A DNA stretch of 13,167 bases from Bacteroidales bacterium (GCA_004556745.1 SFFY01000057.1:1-13167), one strand, 5' to 3'. Numbered from the stretch's first letter, positions 7,805 through 13,166 are shown. A program made the numbers and translations. Notes: generated from the letters alone by a model not told the origin.

Positions 7805-7812
7805 TATCTTTA
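7805..7812 (+). promoter_or_regulatory. Possible -7 box of the tonB-type gene
   Basis: TATCTTTA differs from TAnnTTTG only at the last base. It ends 7 bases before the GTG start, so transcription from it would begin at or just before the start codon. A similar ATCTTTATAT string lies just upstream of ispH (8732-8741). Confidence 0.35.
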
Positions 7813-7819
7813 TATTAAC

Positions 7820-8623
7820 GTGCGCGCCCCCGATTTATTTTCTAAAGAATGGTGTAATCTTGTTTTTGAAGGCAGAAACAAGGATTACGGTGCATATGCC
7901 ATACGCAGCCGCGCCGGTAAGCGTTACCGCCGCGCACTGGCGGCTGTTGTGCTCGTGCTTGCGCTATGGGTGGCGGTTCAGGCGGGATACGTGCTGATAA
8001 AGCGCAATGCCATAGAGGCGGGGCTGAAAGCGGCCGAAGAGGCGCTTGCCAATATGAAGCGGACGAAGGTGAAAAGCGCCTACGAACTCAAATTCGTTTC
8101 CACCGGCCGCCGCCCCGTGGCATCGCATCAGCTGAAAGGCGAAAGCGCCGCCGTGCCCGAGATTACAGAGGAAGCCACGGAACTAAAATCTTTCGGCTAC
8201 GATGTCCCTGCTTTGACCGAAGAAGATCTCGACCAAATAGTTTTGCCAGAGGAAACCGCCAGCCCGCTGCAGCAAGACACGCTTGCCCCGGTCGTGGGCA
8301 AGGCTTTTGTGCCTACAGAGGTGGTGACGCAGATGCCGCAGTTTCCCGGCGGTCCGAAAGCCTTTATGAAATGGCTCGATGAGAACATTCCCTATCCGCG
8401 CCGCTGCCTGAAAGCGCACATCGGCGGCGAGGTGGTGGCATCGTTCATCGTGCAGCCAAGCGGCAAGACCGTAGATTATGAAATCGAAAAAAGCGCGCAC
8501 CCCGACCTTGCCGGAGCCGTGCTTATGGCACTCAGGCGTATGCCGGGCTGGCAACCGGGGCGCGACGAGCAGGGACTGCCCACGCCGGTGCGCGTCACCG
8601 TCCCCGTGAATTTTGAACCGTAA
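7820..8623 (+). CDS. TonB-family energy transducer
   Basis: A 267-residue TonB-like protein. It would span the inner membrane and pass proton-motive energy to TonB-dependent outer-membrane receptors. The N-terminus DLFSKEWCNLVFEGRNKDYGAY resembles the conserved cytoplasmic leader of Bacteroidota TonB proteins. One membrane segment is at about 39-60. A Glu/Pro-containing periplasmic linker follows, then the TonB C-terminal domain (about 165-266), with VVTQMPQFPGGPKAFMKWLDE, IPYPRRC, GGEVVASFIVQPSGK and MPGWQPGRDEQG. The start is GTG at 7820: an in-frame TAG at 7799 and no in-frame ATG before the conserved leader leave no better choice. ispH follows in the same direction, across a 12-octamer repeat array. 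No exbB or exbD is in the window. Confidence 0.92.
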   Translation: MRAPDLFSKEWCNLVFEGRNKDYGAYAIRSRAGKRYRRALAAVVLVLALWVAVQAGYVLIKRNAIEAGLKAAEEALANMKRTKVKSAYELKFVSTGRRPVASHQLKGESAAVPEITEEATELKSFGYDVPALTEEDLDQIVLPEETASPLQQDTLAPVVGKAFVPTEVVTQMPQFPGGPKAFMKWLDENIPYPRRCLKAHIGGEVVASFIVQPSGKTVDYEIEKSAHPDLAGAVLMALRRMPGWQPGRDEQGLPTPVRVTVPVNFEP

Positions 8624-8628
8624 AAATA

Positions 8629-8724
8629 CTCGTTTACTTGTTTACTCGTTTACTTGTTTACTCGTTTACTCGTTTACTCGTTTACTTGTTTACTCGTTTA
8701 CTTGTTTACTTGTTTACTCGTTTA
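8629..8724. repeat. Twelve tandem 8-bp repeats (CTYGTTTA)
   Basis: Twelve uninterrupted units of CTYGTTTA start 6 bases after the tonB-type stop. Third-base order is C,T,C,T,C,C,C,T,C,T,T,C, and every other base is invariant. The complementary strand reads TAAACRAG, the unit of the palindromic elements elsewhere. The array ends 25 bases before the ispH ATG. On the strand shown the unit has no stop codon in any frame. The other strand has TAA in all three frames, because 8 is not a multiple of 3. Confidence 0.97.
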
Positions 8725-8749
8725 CTGATACATCTTTATATATATCATC

Positions 8750-9631
8750 ATGCCCAACCTGCCCACCATAGAAATTGACGAAGCCTCCGGCTTTTGCTTC
8801 GGTGTGACGACTGCCATCAGCAAGGCAGAGGACGAACTGCGCCGCAGCGGCTCGCTCTATTGCCTCGGCGACATTGTGCACAACGGCAGCGAGTGCGAGC
8901 GCCTCCACGCCCTCGGGCTTGCCACGATCGACCACGAGCGGTTTGCCCGACTGCCGGAAGGTTCGCGCGTGCTGCTTCGGGCGCATGGCGAACCGCCTGC
9001 CACGTATGCCGCCGCTGCCAAGCGGGGCATTGCGCTCATAGATGCCACCTGCCCCGTGGTGCTGCAACTGCAACGCCGCATTCGAAAGGTGTATGAAGAA
9101 GAGCAGCGCCCGCAGATCGTGATTTACGGCAAGCGCGGCCACGCCGAGGTGCTCGGGCTGGTGGGGCAAACGGAGGGCGCGGCCGTCGTGGTGGAACAGC
9201 TCTCGCAGTTGGACGCGCTCGTAGACTTCCGCCGCGACATCTGCCTCTTTTCCCAAACCACCAAACCGCTTGAAGGTTTCCGCGAAATCGTGGACTACAT
9301 CACGGCACACATCGTCGCGCCTGCCACGTTCCGCTATTTCGATACCATCTGCCGCCAAGTGGCAAACCGCCTGCCCAACATACGCGCCTTTGCCGCCCGC
9401 CACGACGTGGTGCTTTTTGTCAGCGGTCTGAAAAGCAGCAACGGCCGCGTGCTCTACGAGGCGTGCCGTGAGGTCAATCCGCGCTCGTATCTCATCGACG
9501 GCCCCGCCGCCATCGATTTCAGTTGGCTGCGCTCTGCCGCCAGCGTGGGCATTTGCGGCGCAACGTCTACGCCCAAATGGCTCATGGAGCAATGCCGCGA
9601 GGCAGTGAGCAAGAGTTTTAGGGAAGAATAA
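8750..9631 (+). CDS. ispH: 4-hydroxy-3-methylbut-2-enyl diphosphate reductase
   Basis: A 293-residue IspH (LytB), the last enzyme of the MEP pathway, which reduces HMBPP to IPP and DMAPP with an iron-sulfur cluster. The three cluster cysteines are present: C16 in GFCFGV, C101 in DATCPVV and C201 in DTICRQVANR. Substrate-pocket residues are also visible: H44 in DIVHNG, H79 in RAHGEPP, H131 and E133 in GHAEVLG, the QTT at about 169-171, and GLKSSNG near 226-232. Length matches the bacterial single-domain form, with no S1 fusion. The ATG has no SD. The short upstream string ATCTTTATAT could be a weak promoter, or the gene may be read through from the tonB-type gene across the octamer array. Its product feeds the polyprenyl synthase at 4822. 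Confidence 0.97.
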   Translation: MPNLPTIEIDEASGFCFGVTTAISKAEDELRRSGSLYCLGDIVHNGSECERLHALGLATIDHERFARLPEGSRVLLRAHGEPPATYAAAAKRGIALIDATCPVVLQLQRRIRKVYEEEQRPQIVIYGKRGHAEVLGLVGQTEGAAVVVEQLSQLDALVDFRRDICLFSQTTKPLEGFREIVDYITAHIVAPATFRYFDTICRQVANRLPNIRAFAARHDVVLFVSGLKSSNGRVLYEACREVNPRSYLIDGPAAIDFSWLRSAASVGICGATSTPKWLMEQCREAVSKSFREE

Positions 9632-9656
9632 GACAGCGTTTTATTTATTGCCAGTA

Positions 9657-9716
9657 AAGATAGTGCAAGGCGAGCGCAATAAAACTTGTTTTAATTGCCG
9701 AGCCGCAGCCTATCTT
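9657..9716. repeat. Palindromic intergenic element, copy 1 (core TGCAAGGCGAGCGCA)
   Basis: Outer arms are AAGATAG (9657-9663) and CTATCTT (9710-9716). Inside is TGCAAGGCGAGC, then the hairpin GCAATAAAAC, TT, GTTTTAATTGC with one bulged base, then CGAGCCGCAGC. A 19-20-bp direct repeat, GCGTTTT(T)ATTTATTGCCAG, flanks the element at 9636-9654 and 9733-9752. It lies in the convergent ispH/transporter gap. The related copy is at 11828-11889. Confidence 0.75.
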
Positions 9717-9730
9717 ATAAAAATAAAATC

Positions 9731-9777
9731 GGGCGTTTTTATTTATTGCCAGCCAATAAAATCGGCTTTTATCGCCC
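9731..9777. terminator. Weak possible terminator hairpin for the transporter gene
   Basis: TTTATTG (9742-9748), loop CCAGC, CAATAAA (9754-9760) form a 7-bp hairpin, and GGGCG (9731-9735) pairs with CGCCC (9773-9777) around it. On the minus strand an A/T-rich tract follows. The structure overlaps the transporter stop codon and is weak, so this is only a candidate. Confidence 0.35.
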
Positions 9778-10692
9778 GCCGATAAACAGGCACACCATGC
9801 TCAGCAGTACGAGTAGGAGGTCGAAGGCCTTGGCGCGCAGGTTCTTTTCGCGGAAGAGCCATGCGCCCACGCAGAACGACACGAGCACGCTGCCGCGCCG
9901 CACCATCGACACCACGGAAATCAGGGCATCGGGATTGCTCAAAGCATAGAAATAGGCAAGGTCGGCGGCAGTGAGGAAAAGGGAAATACACACAATGCTC
10001 CACTTCCATGCGAAAGGCTGCGCCTCCCCGCACCGGCGGGCGGGCAGCCATAGTACGAGCAGTACGGTGGTCATCATAATGGCCTGATAAAGGTTGTACC
10101 ACCCCTGCACAAACATGCGGTCGAGCCCCGCGCCGCCCGACGCTTCGGGCGCAAGCAGGTATTTGTCGTACAGGCCGCTCATCGCGCCCAAGAGGGCGGC
10201 GGCAACGAGGAGCAAGATGTGGCGGTTGCGGGCAAAGCTGATGCCCTCGCGCTTTCCGCTGCGCGAGAGCAGATAGAACGACGTGATGGCAAGCAGCACG
10301 CCCGCCCACTGCCAGGCGTTGAGCCGCTCGCCGTAGATGAGCATCGCGCCGAGCAGCGTCAGCACGGGGCGCGTGGCGTTGATCGGCCCCACAATCGTGA
10401 GCGGCAACTGCTTGATGGCGAAGTAGCCGCACAGCCAAGAGGAGAGTACAATGCAGCTTTTGAGCACCACAAAACCGTGCGCCGCCGGCGTGCCACCGGG
10501 GATAAAGTACGCGCTGTCCACACCCACCGTGCCCAGTGCAGAGCCCACAATGCCGGGCAGGAAGAGGGCGCAACAGATACACGTGTTGATGCAGAGCACA
10601 GGGATTACGGCGTTGCCGCGCAAGGCGTGCTTCTTGCACACGTCGTAACAGCCGAGCAGGGCGGCGGAAAGAAAGGCAAAGGCGAGCCACAT
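9769..10692 (-). CDS. EamA/DMT-family inner-membrane transporter
   Basis: A 307-residue integral membrane protein of the drug/metabolite transporter superfamily, with two EamA halves of about five helices each. The first half runs from MWLAFAFLSAALLGCYDV to GERLNAWQWAGVLL and SFYLL (about 1-145). It includes the conserved PLTIVGPINATRPVLT, just before the helix with the typical Gly-Glu-Arg-Leu ending. The second half (about 158-305) ends with LFREKNLRAKAFDLL and a last helix. Substrate cannot be told: the superfamily carries amino acids, metabolites and drugs. The gene is isolated, convergent with ispH, and separated from truA by 300 bp of repeats. No SD or clear promoter box is seen upstream of its ATG, and an octamer repeat begins about 11 bases before the start. 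Confidence 0.9.
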   Translation of the reverse strand: MWLAFAFLSAALLGCYDVCKKHALRGNAVIPVLCINTCICCALFLPGIVGSALGTVGVDSAYFIPGGTPAAHGFVVLKSCIVLSSWLCGYFAIKQLPLTIVGPINATRPVLTLLGAMLIYGERLNAWQWAGVLLAITSFYLLSRSGKREGISFARNRHILLLVAAALLGAMSGLYDKYLLAPEASGGAGLDRMFVQGWYNLYQAIMMTTVLLVLWLPARRCGEAQPFAWKWSIVCISLFLTAADLAYFYALSNPDALISVVSMVRRGSVLVSFCVGAWLFREKNLRAKAFDLLLVLLSMVCLFIGGR

Positions 10693-10702
10693 AGGAATAC
10701 AA

Positions 10703-10724
10703 TTTTAGTAAACAAGTAGACGAG
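10703..10724. repeat. Octamer repeat, left copy of a 22-bp direct repeat
   Basis: The segment TTTTAGTAAACAAG followed by TAGACGAG is repeated exactly at 10954-10975. The pair brackets the hexamer array between the transporter gene and truA. After this copy one more octamer (TAAACAGG) follows. Confidence 0.8.
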
Positions 10725-10744
10725 TAAACAGGATTTTTATTACC

Positions 10745-10949
10745 GACAACTTAGACAACTTTTGACAACATTTTTTTGCAACATTATGCTGTCATTATTA
10801 TGACGACAACAGTGACAACATTTTGACAACTTTCAGTTGTCTTTCTGTGTGCGAGGCGGGCGTATAAAATACGCCCAGTTGTTTATGTTGTCGTCATATT
10901 AAACGCAAACTTATCTAAACCGGAGTTGTCTATAGTTGTCGTTGTTGTC
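10745..10949. repeat. Inverted array of GACAAC / GTTGTC hexamers
   Basis: This describes most of the 301-bp gene-free gap 10693-10993. GACAAC starts at 10745, 10754, 10764, 10805, 10814 and 10825. Its reverse complement GTTGTC starts at 10836, 10887, 10925, 10935 and 10944. Within clusters the spacing is 9-11 bp, close to one DNA turn. All forward hexamers lie left of all reverse ones, so the array is one large inverted repeat. No ORF of note is inside. Confidence 0.8.
10858..10876. repeat. Short GGGCG hairpin
   Basis: GGGCGTAT, loop AAA, ATACGCCC is a perfect 8-bp stem inside the hexamer array. It shares the GGGCG/CGCCC ends with the 20-bp palindrome at 6521-6540, while the inner bases differ but still pair. 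Confidence 0.7.
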
Positions 10950-10953
10950 GTTT

Positions 10954-10996
10954 TTTTAGTAAACAAGTAGACGAGACAGATTTACCTTGTTTACTA
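10954..10996. repeat. Short palindromic octamer element at the end of truA
   Basis: TAGTAAACAAG (10957-10967) and CTTGTTTACTA (10986-10996) are perfect 11-bp inverted repeats. Read on the minus strand, the element begins with the TAG stop codon of truA and contains GTCTCGTCTACTTG, the same core flank as in the 110-bp elements. It appears to be a short form of that family. Confidence 0.8.
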
Positions 10997-11746
10997 TTCT
11001 TCCACAAACAACTCTTTCGGATACACAATGTTTACCAGCGACAAGGCATTGCCTGGTACCGACTCGCCTGCCGCGCAGCGGTTCTTCTGTGCGATGATAG
11101 CAGCAAAGTCTGTTTCGGAGATGCGGCCGCGCCCCACATCGATGAGCGTACCGACAACGGCGCGTACCATGTTGCGCAGGAAGCGGTCGGCCGTAATTTC
11201 AAATCGCCACAGCCCCGGTTCCGTCTCTTCCCAGCGGGCTTTTGTGACGCGGCAGATATTCGTCTTTGCGTCCGTGTGCAGTTTGCTGAAACTCGTGAAG
11301 TCGCTCGTCTGCAATAGCAGTTCGGCGGCACGGTTCATGCGCTCGAAATCGAGGAGGAAGGGGAAGCGGGCGGCGTAGTGGCGGCGGAAAGGATTTTTTT
11401 CGGTATATATATAATAATGGTACGTGCGCGCGAGGGCGTCGAAGCGGGCATGCGCCTCGGGACGCACGGCAACGATGCGGCTCACGGCGATATCTGGCGG
11501 CAGCATGCGGTTGAGTTTAAACGCCGTCTGCTGGCAGTCGATAGGCTCCGGTGCGTCGAAGTGCGCCGCCATGTAGGCAGCGTGCACGCCCGCATCAGTG
11601 CGCCCCGCGCCCAGCGTTTCTATCTTGCTGCGAAGCAATAGCGACAGCGCACGGTCGAGCTGCTGCTGCACGCTGGCGGCGTTGGGCTGCGTTTGCCAGC
11701 CGTGATAGTTCGTGCCGTCGTAGGCAAAGAAGATGAAGTAGCGCAT
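10994..11746 (-). CDS. truA: tRNA pseudouridine synthase A (positions 38-40)
   Basis: A 250-residue TruA from the ATG at 11746. It isomerises uridines 38-40 in the anticodon arm of tRNAs. The catalytic aspartate is in GAGRTDAGVHA (D51 from this start). Other family marks are the N-terminal YDGTNYHGWQ, the RTYHYYI segment, DFTSFSK near the middle, and the C-terminal RFLRNMVRAVVGTLIDVGRGR. I preferred ATG 11746 over an in-frame start at 11782 because the core strand RYFIFFAYDGT begins right after it, and TruA proteins usually start just before this strand. No SD is present. The stop TAG lies inside a repeat element. The gene stands alone between two repeat-filled gaps. Confidence 0.96.
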   Translation of the reverse strand: MRYFIFFAYDGTNYHGWQTQPNAASVQQQLDRALSLLLRSKIETLGAGRTDAGVHAAYMAAHFDAPEPIDCQQTAFKLNRMLPPDIAVSRIVAVRPEAHARFDALARTYHYYIYTEKNPFRRHYAARFPFLLDFERMNRAAELLLQTSDFTSFSKLHTDAKTNICRVTKARWEETEPGLWRFEITADRFLRNMVRAVVGTLIDVGRGRISETDFAAIIAQKNRCAAGESVPGNALSLVNIVYPKELFVEE

Positions 11747-11817
11747 TGGGGAAAGGGAGGGGGATTTAGTAATCAAACCCAAGCCACTTTAACCCGTTTT
11801 GTTGAACTTAGCTATTA

Positions 11818-11906
11818 AGTGCCTGGAATTTTCGTGCAAGCGAGCGCAGAGCCGAACTTGTTCGGGCTTTGCCGAGCGCAGCCGAAAATCTCAAAGAATA
11901 GGCACT
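11818..11906. repeat. Palindromic intergenic element, copy 2, in an enclosing inverted repeat
   Basis: AGTGCCT (11818-11824) pairs with AGGCACT (11900-11906) and encloses outer arms ATTTTCG (11828-11834) and CGAAAAT (11883-11889). Inside are TGCAAGCGAGCGCA, the hairpin AGCCGAAC, TT, GTTCGGGCT with one bulged base, then TTGCCGAGCGCAGC. The fixed blocks match the element at 9657-9716, while both sets of arms differ and still pair. A small hairpin CTACG, GAG, CGTAG follows at 11905-11917. The rest of the 11747-12017 gap up to the terminator shows nothing I can name. Confidence 0.75.
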
Positions 11907-11945
11907 ACGGAGCGTAGCGACGATAACCGGGTACGAAGTGCTCGG

Positions 11946-11982
11946 AAAAAGCAGAGGCTGCGCCTTTCTCGGCACAGCCTCT
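11946..11982 (-). terminator. Intrinsic terminator of the rpsF-rpsR-rplI operon
   Basis: On the minus strand AGAGGCTGTGCC, loop GAGAAA, GGCGCAGCCTCT form a 12-bp stem with one G-U pair, followed by GCTTTTT. It lies 35 bases after the rplI stop and has the right polarity for that operon. Confidence 0.9.
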
Positions 11983-12017
11983 TATCATGATTTATCTGTC
12001 GTCAGACAAAAATGCAA

Positions 12018-12530
12018 TTATGCCTCAGCCTGTTCTTCGGCGGGCGTTTCAGCGGGAGCTTCGGCTGCGGGAGCGGGAGCTTCTTCGCCTTCGGCAATCA
12101 CGGTGAAAGGAATTTCCACGCTGATTTCCTTGTGGAGCTTCACAACGGCTGTGTAAGAACCTACTTCCTTCACGTCCTTAACGGCGATGATCTTGCGGTC
12201 GATTTCAAAGCCGCGCTTAGCCAGTTCTTCGGCGATGTGCAGGTTGTTTACAGAACCATAGATCGAGCCGCTCTTGCTCACCTTCGTGGCGATAACGATA
12301 GGTTCGATCGTGGCGAGCTTATCGGCAACGGCCTGAGCGTCAGCCTTGATTTTGGCAATCTTGTGAGCGCGCTGCTTGAGTTCTTCTGCGAGCATTTTCT
12401 TTGCCGACTCAGAAGCGATGACAGCCTTGCCCGTGGGGATAAGATAGTTGCGGCCGTAGCCCGACTTAACGTTTACGATATCGTCCTTATATCCGAGGCC
12501 GATTACGTTTTCTTTGAGAATGAGTTCCAT
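12018..12530 (-). CDS. rplI: 50S ribosomal protein bL9
   Basis: A 170-residue bL9, a component of the large subunit at the base of the L1 stalk. The N-terminal domain has the family signature around GLGYKDDIVNVKSGYGRNYL and IPTGKA. The long connecting helix is SAKKMLAEELKQRAHKIAKIKADA. The C-terminal domain includes SGSIYGSV and EIPFTVI. After about residue 148 it continues with an acidic Ala/Pro/Glu tail of about 22 residues (EEAPAPAAEAPAETPAEE), making it longer than the usual 147-150 residues. Such low-complexity tails are probably disordered. Unlike most genes in the window, the ATG is preceded by a strong SD. It is the last gene of rpsF-rpsR-rplI, 21 bp after rpsR. Confidence 0.97.
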   Translation of the reverse strand: MELILKENVIGLGYKDDIVNVKSGYGRNYLIPTGKAVIASESAKKMLAEELKQRAHKIAKIKADAQAVADKLATIEPIVIATKVSKSGSIYGSVNNLHIAEELAKRGFEIDRKIIAVKDVKEVGSYTAVVKLHKEISVEIPFTVIAEGEEAPAPAAEAPAETPAEEQAEA

Positions 12531-12540
12531 ATATTCGTAT

Positions 12541-12548
12541 CCTCCTCT
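12541..12548 (-). promoter_or_regulatory. Strong Shine-Dalgarno site of rplI
   Basis: On the minus strand AGAGGAGG ends 10 bases before the rplI ATG. It contains the AGGAGG core complementary to the 16S rRNA 3' end. Among the other starts visible here, only rpsR has a comparable site. Confidence 0.75.
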
Positions 12549-12551
12549 TTT

Positions 12552-12824
12552 TTATTTCGACATGTTATCGGTCACGAAGGGAAGCAGAGCCAGGTGGCGG
12601 GCACGCTTAACGGCCTGTGCTACACGACGCTGATATTTCAGCGAAGTTCCCGTGATGCGGCGGGGCAGAATGCGACCCTGCTCATTGAGGAACTTTTTGA
12701 GGAAGTCGGGATCTTTGTAGTCGATATACTTGATACCGCTCTTTTTGAAACGGCAGTATTTCTTTTTCTTCACGTCCACAGAGGGCGGGGTGAGATAACG
12801 GATTTCAGATTGTGCTTGTGCCAT
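12552..12824 (-). CDS. rpsR: 30S ribosomal protein bS18
   Basis: A 90-residue bS18, which binds 16S rRNA together with bS6 on the platform of the small subunit. It shows the family core: KYCRFKKSGIKYIDYKD, then FLKKFLNEQGRILPRRITGTS, then KYQRRVAQAVKRARHLALLPF. A short N-terminal extension (about 20 residues before KYC) fits Bacteroidota homologues. It starts 3 bp after the rpsF stop, and its SD lies within the last codons of rpsF, so the two are tightly coupled. Published Flavobacterium johnsoniae ribosome structures place bS18 with bS21 and bS6 in the pocket that hides the anti-SD. That makes its strong SD a plausible feedback element, which is my inference. Confidence 0.97.
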   Translation of the reverse strand: MAQAQSEIRYLTPPSVDVKKKKYCRFKKSGIKYIDYKDPDFLKKFLNEQGRILPRRITGTSLKYQRRVAQAVKRARHLALLPFVTDNMSK

Positions 12825-12827
12825 TGT

Positions 12828-13166
12828 TTAGTCCTCCTTCTTAAATTTGTTACGACGTTTTTCGGCGTATGCAGCAGCATACTTGTCAAGTTTCACGGTG
12901 ATGTAGCGGATAATGCGCTCGTCGCGGCGGTAGCCGGTTTCGAGTTTCGCAACCGTTTCAGGCGTGGCATTGAACTCAATGAGTTCATAGAAGCCGGTGG
13001 ACTTTTTCTGAATCGGGTAAGCCATCTTTTTCAGGCCCCAACTCTCTTCATTGACAATCTCTGCGCCCTGGGCGGTGAGAATGCCTTTGAACTTTTCGAC
13101 CGTTTCCTTCATCTGTTGGTCAGACAAAACGGGAGTCATAATGAAAACGGTCTCGTACTTGTTCAT
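12828..13166 (-). CDS. rpsF: 30S ribosomal protein bS6
   Basis: A complete 112-residue bS6, whose ATG falls one base inside the right edge of the window. It is a small-subunit platform protein that forms a heterodimer with bS18. The ferredoxin-like fold begins NKYETVFIMTPVLSDQQ, continues through ESWGLKKMAYPIQKKSTGFYELIEF, and ends with RDERIIRYITVKLDKYAAAYAEKR and a basic/acidic tail NKFKKED. The last codons (KKED) carry the SD of rpsR. Promoter and leader, where S6:S18 autoregulation is known in some bacteria, lie outside the window. Confidence 0.97.
   Translation of the reverse strand: MNKYETVFIMTPVLSDQQMKETVEKFKGILTAQGAEIVNEESWGLKKMAYPIQKKSTGFYELIEFNATPETVAKLETGYRRDERIIRYITVKLDKYAAAYAEKRRNKFKKED
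12832..12839 (-). promoter_or_regulatory. Strong Shine-Dalgarno site of rpsR inside rpsF
   Basis: On the minus strand AAGGAGGA lies 7 bases before the rpsR ATG, a near-perfect anti-SD match with good spacing. It is formed by the final Lys-Lys-Glu-Asp codons of rpsF. Confidence 0.85.

Noticed and set aside
8629..8724. CRISPR-like array
   Set aside because: Units are 8 bp and directly abutting, with no spacers and no cas genes. It is a simple tandem repeat.
8714..9592. Open frame of 292 codons antisense to ispH
   Set aside because: IspH has all cluster cysteines in the other frame. The antisense product is His/Ala/Arg-rich and unrecognisable.
9743..10702. Open frame of 319 codons overlapping the transporter gene on the same strand
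   Set aside because: It is a shifted frame of the EamA gene, Arg/His/Ala-rich with no membrane pattern, while the frame ending at 9769 gives ten clean hydrophobic segments.
10693..10993. Insertion sequence or small RNA gene in the 301-bp gap
   Set aside because: There is no transposase frame and no clear promoter-terminator pair. Repeats explain the content, and a transcript cannot be argued from sequence alone.
11747..11782. Longer N-terminus of truA from an upstream in-frame start at 11782
   Set aside because: The extra 12 residues precede the first strand of the fold and have no counterpart in the family. The ATG at 11746 gives the normal start.
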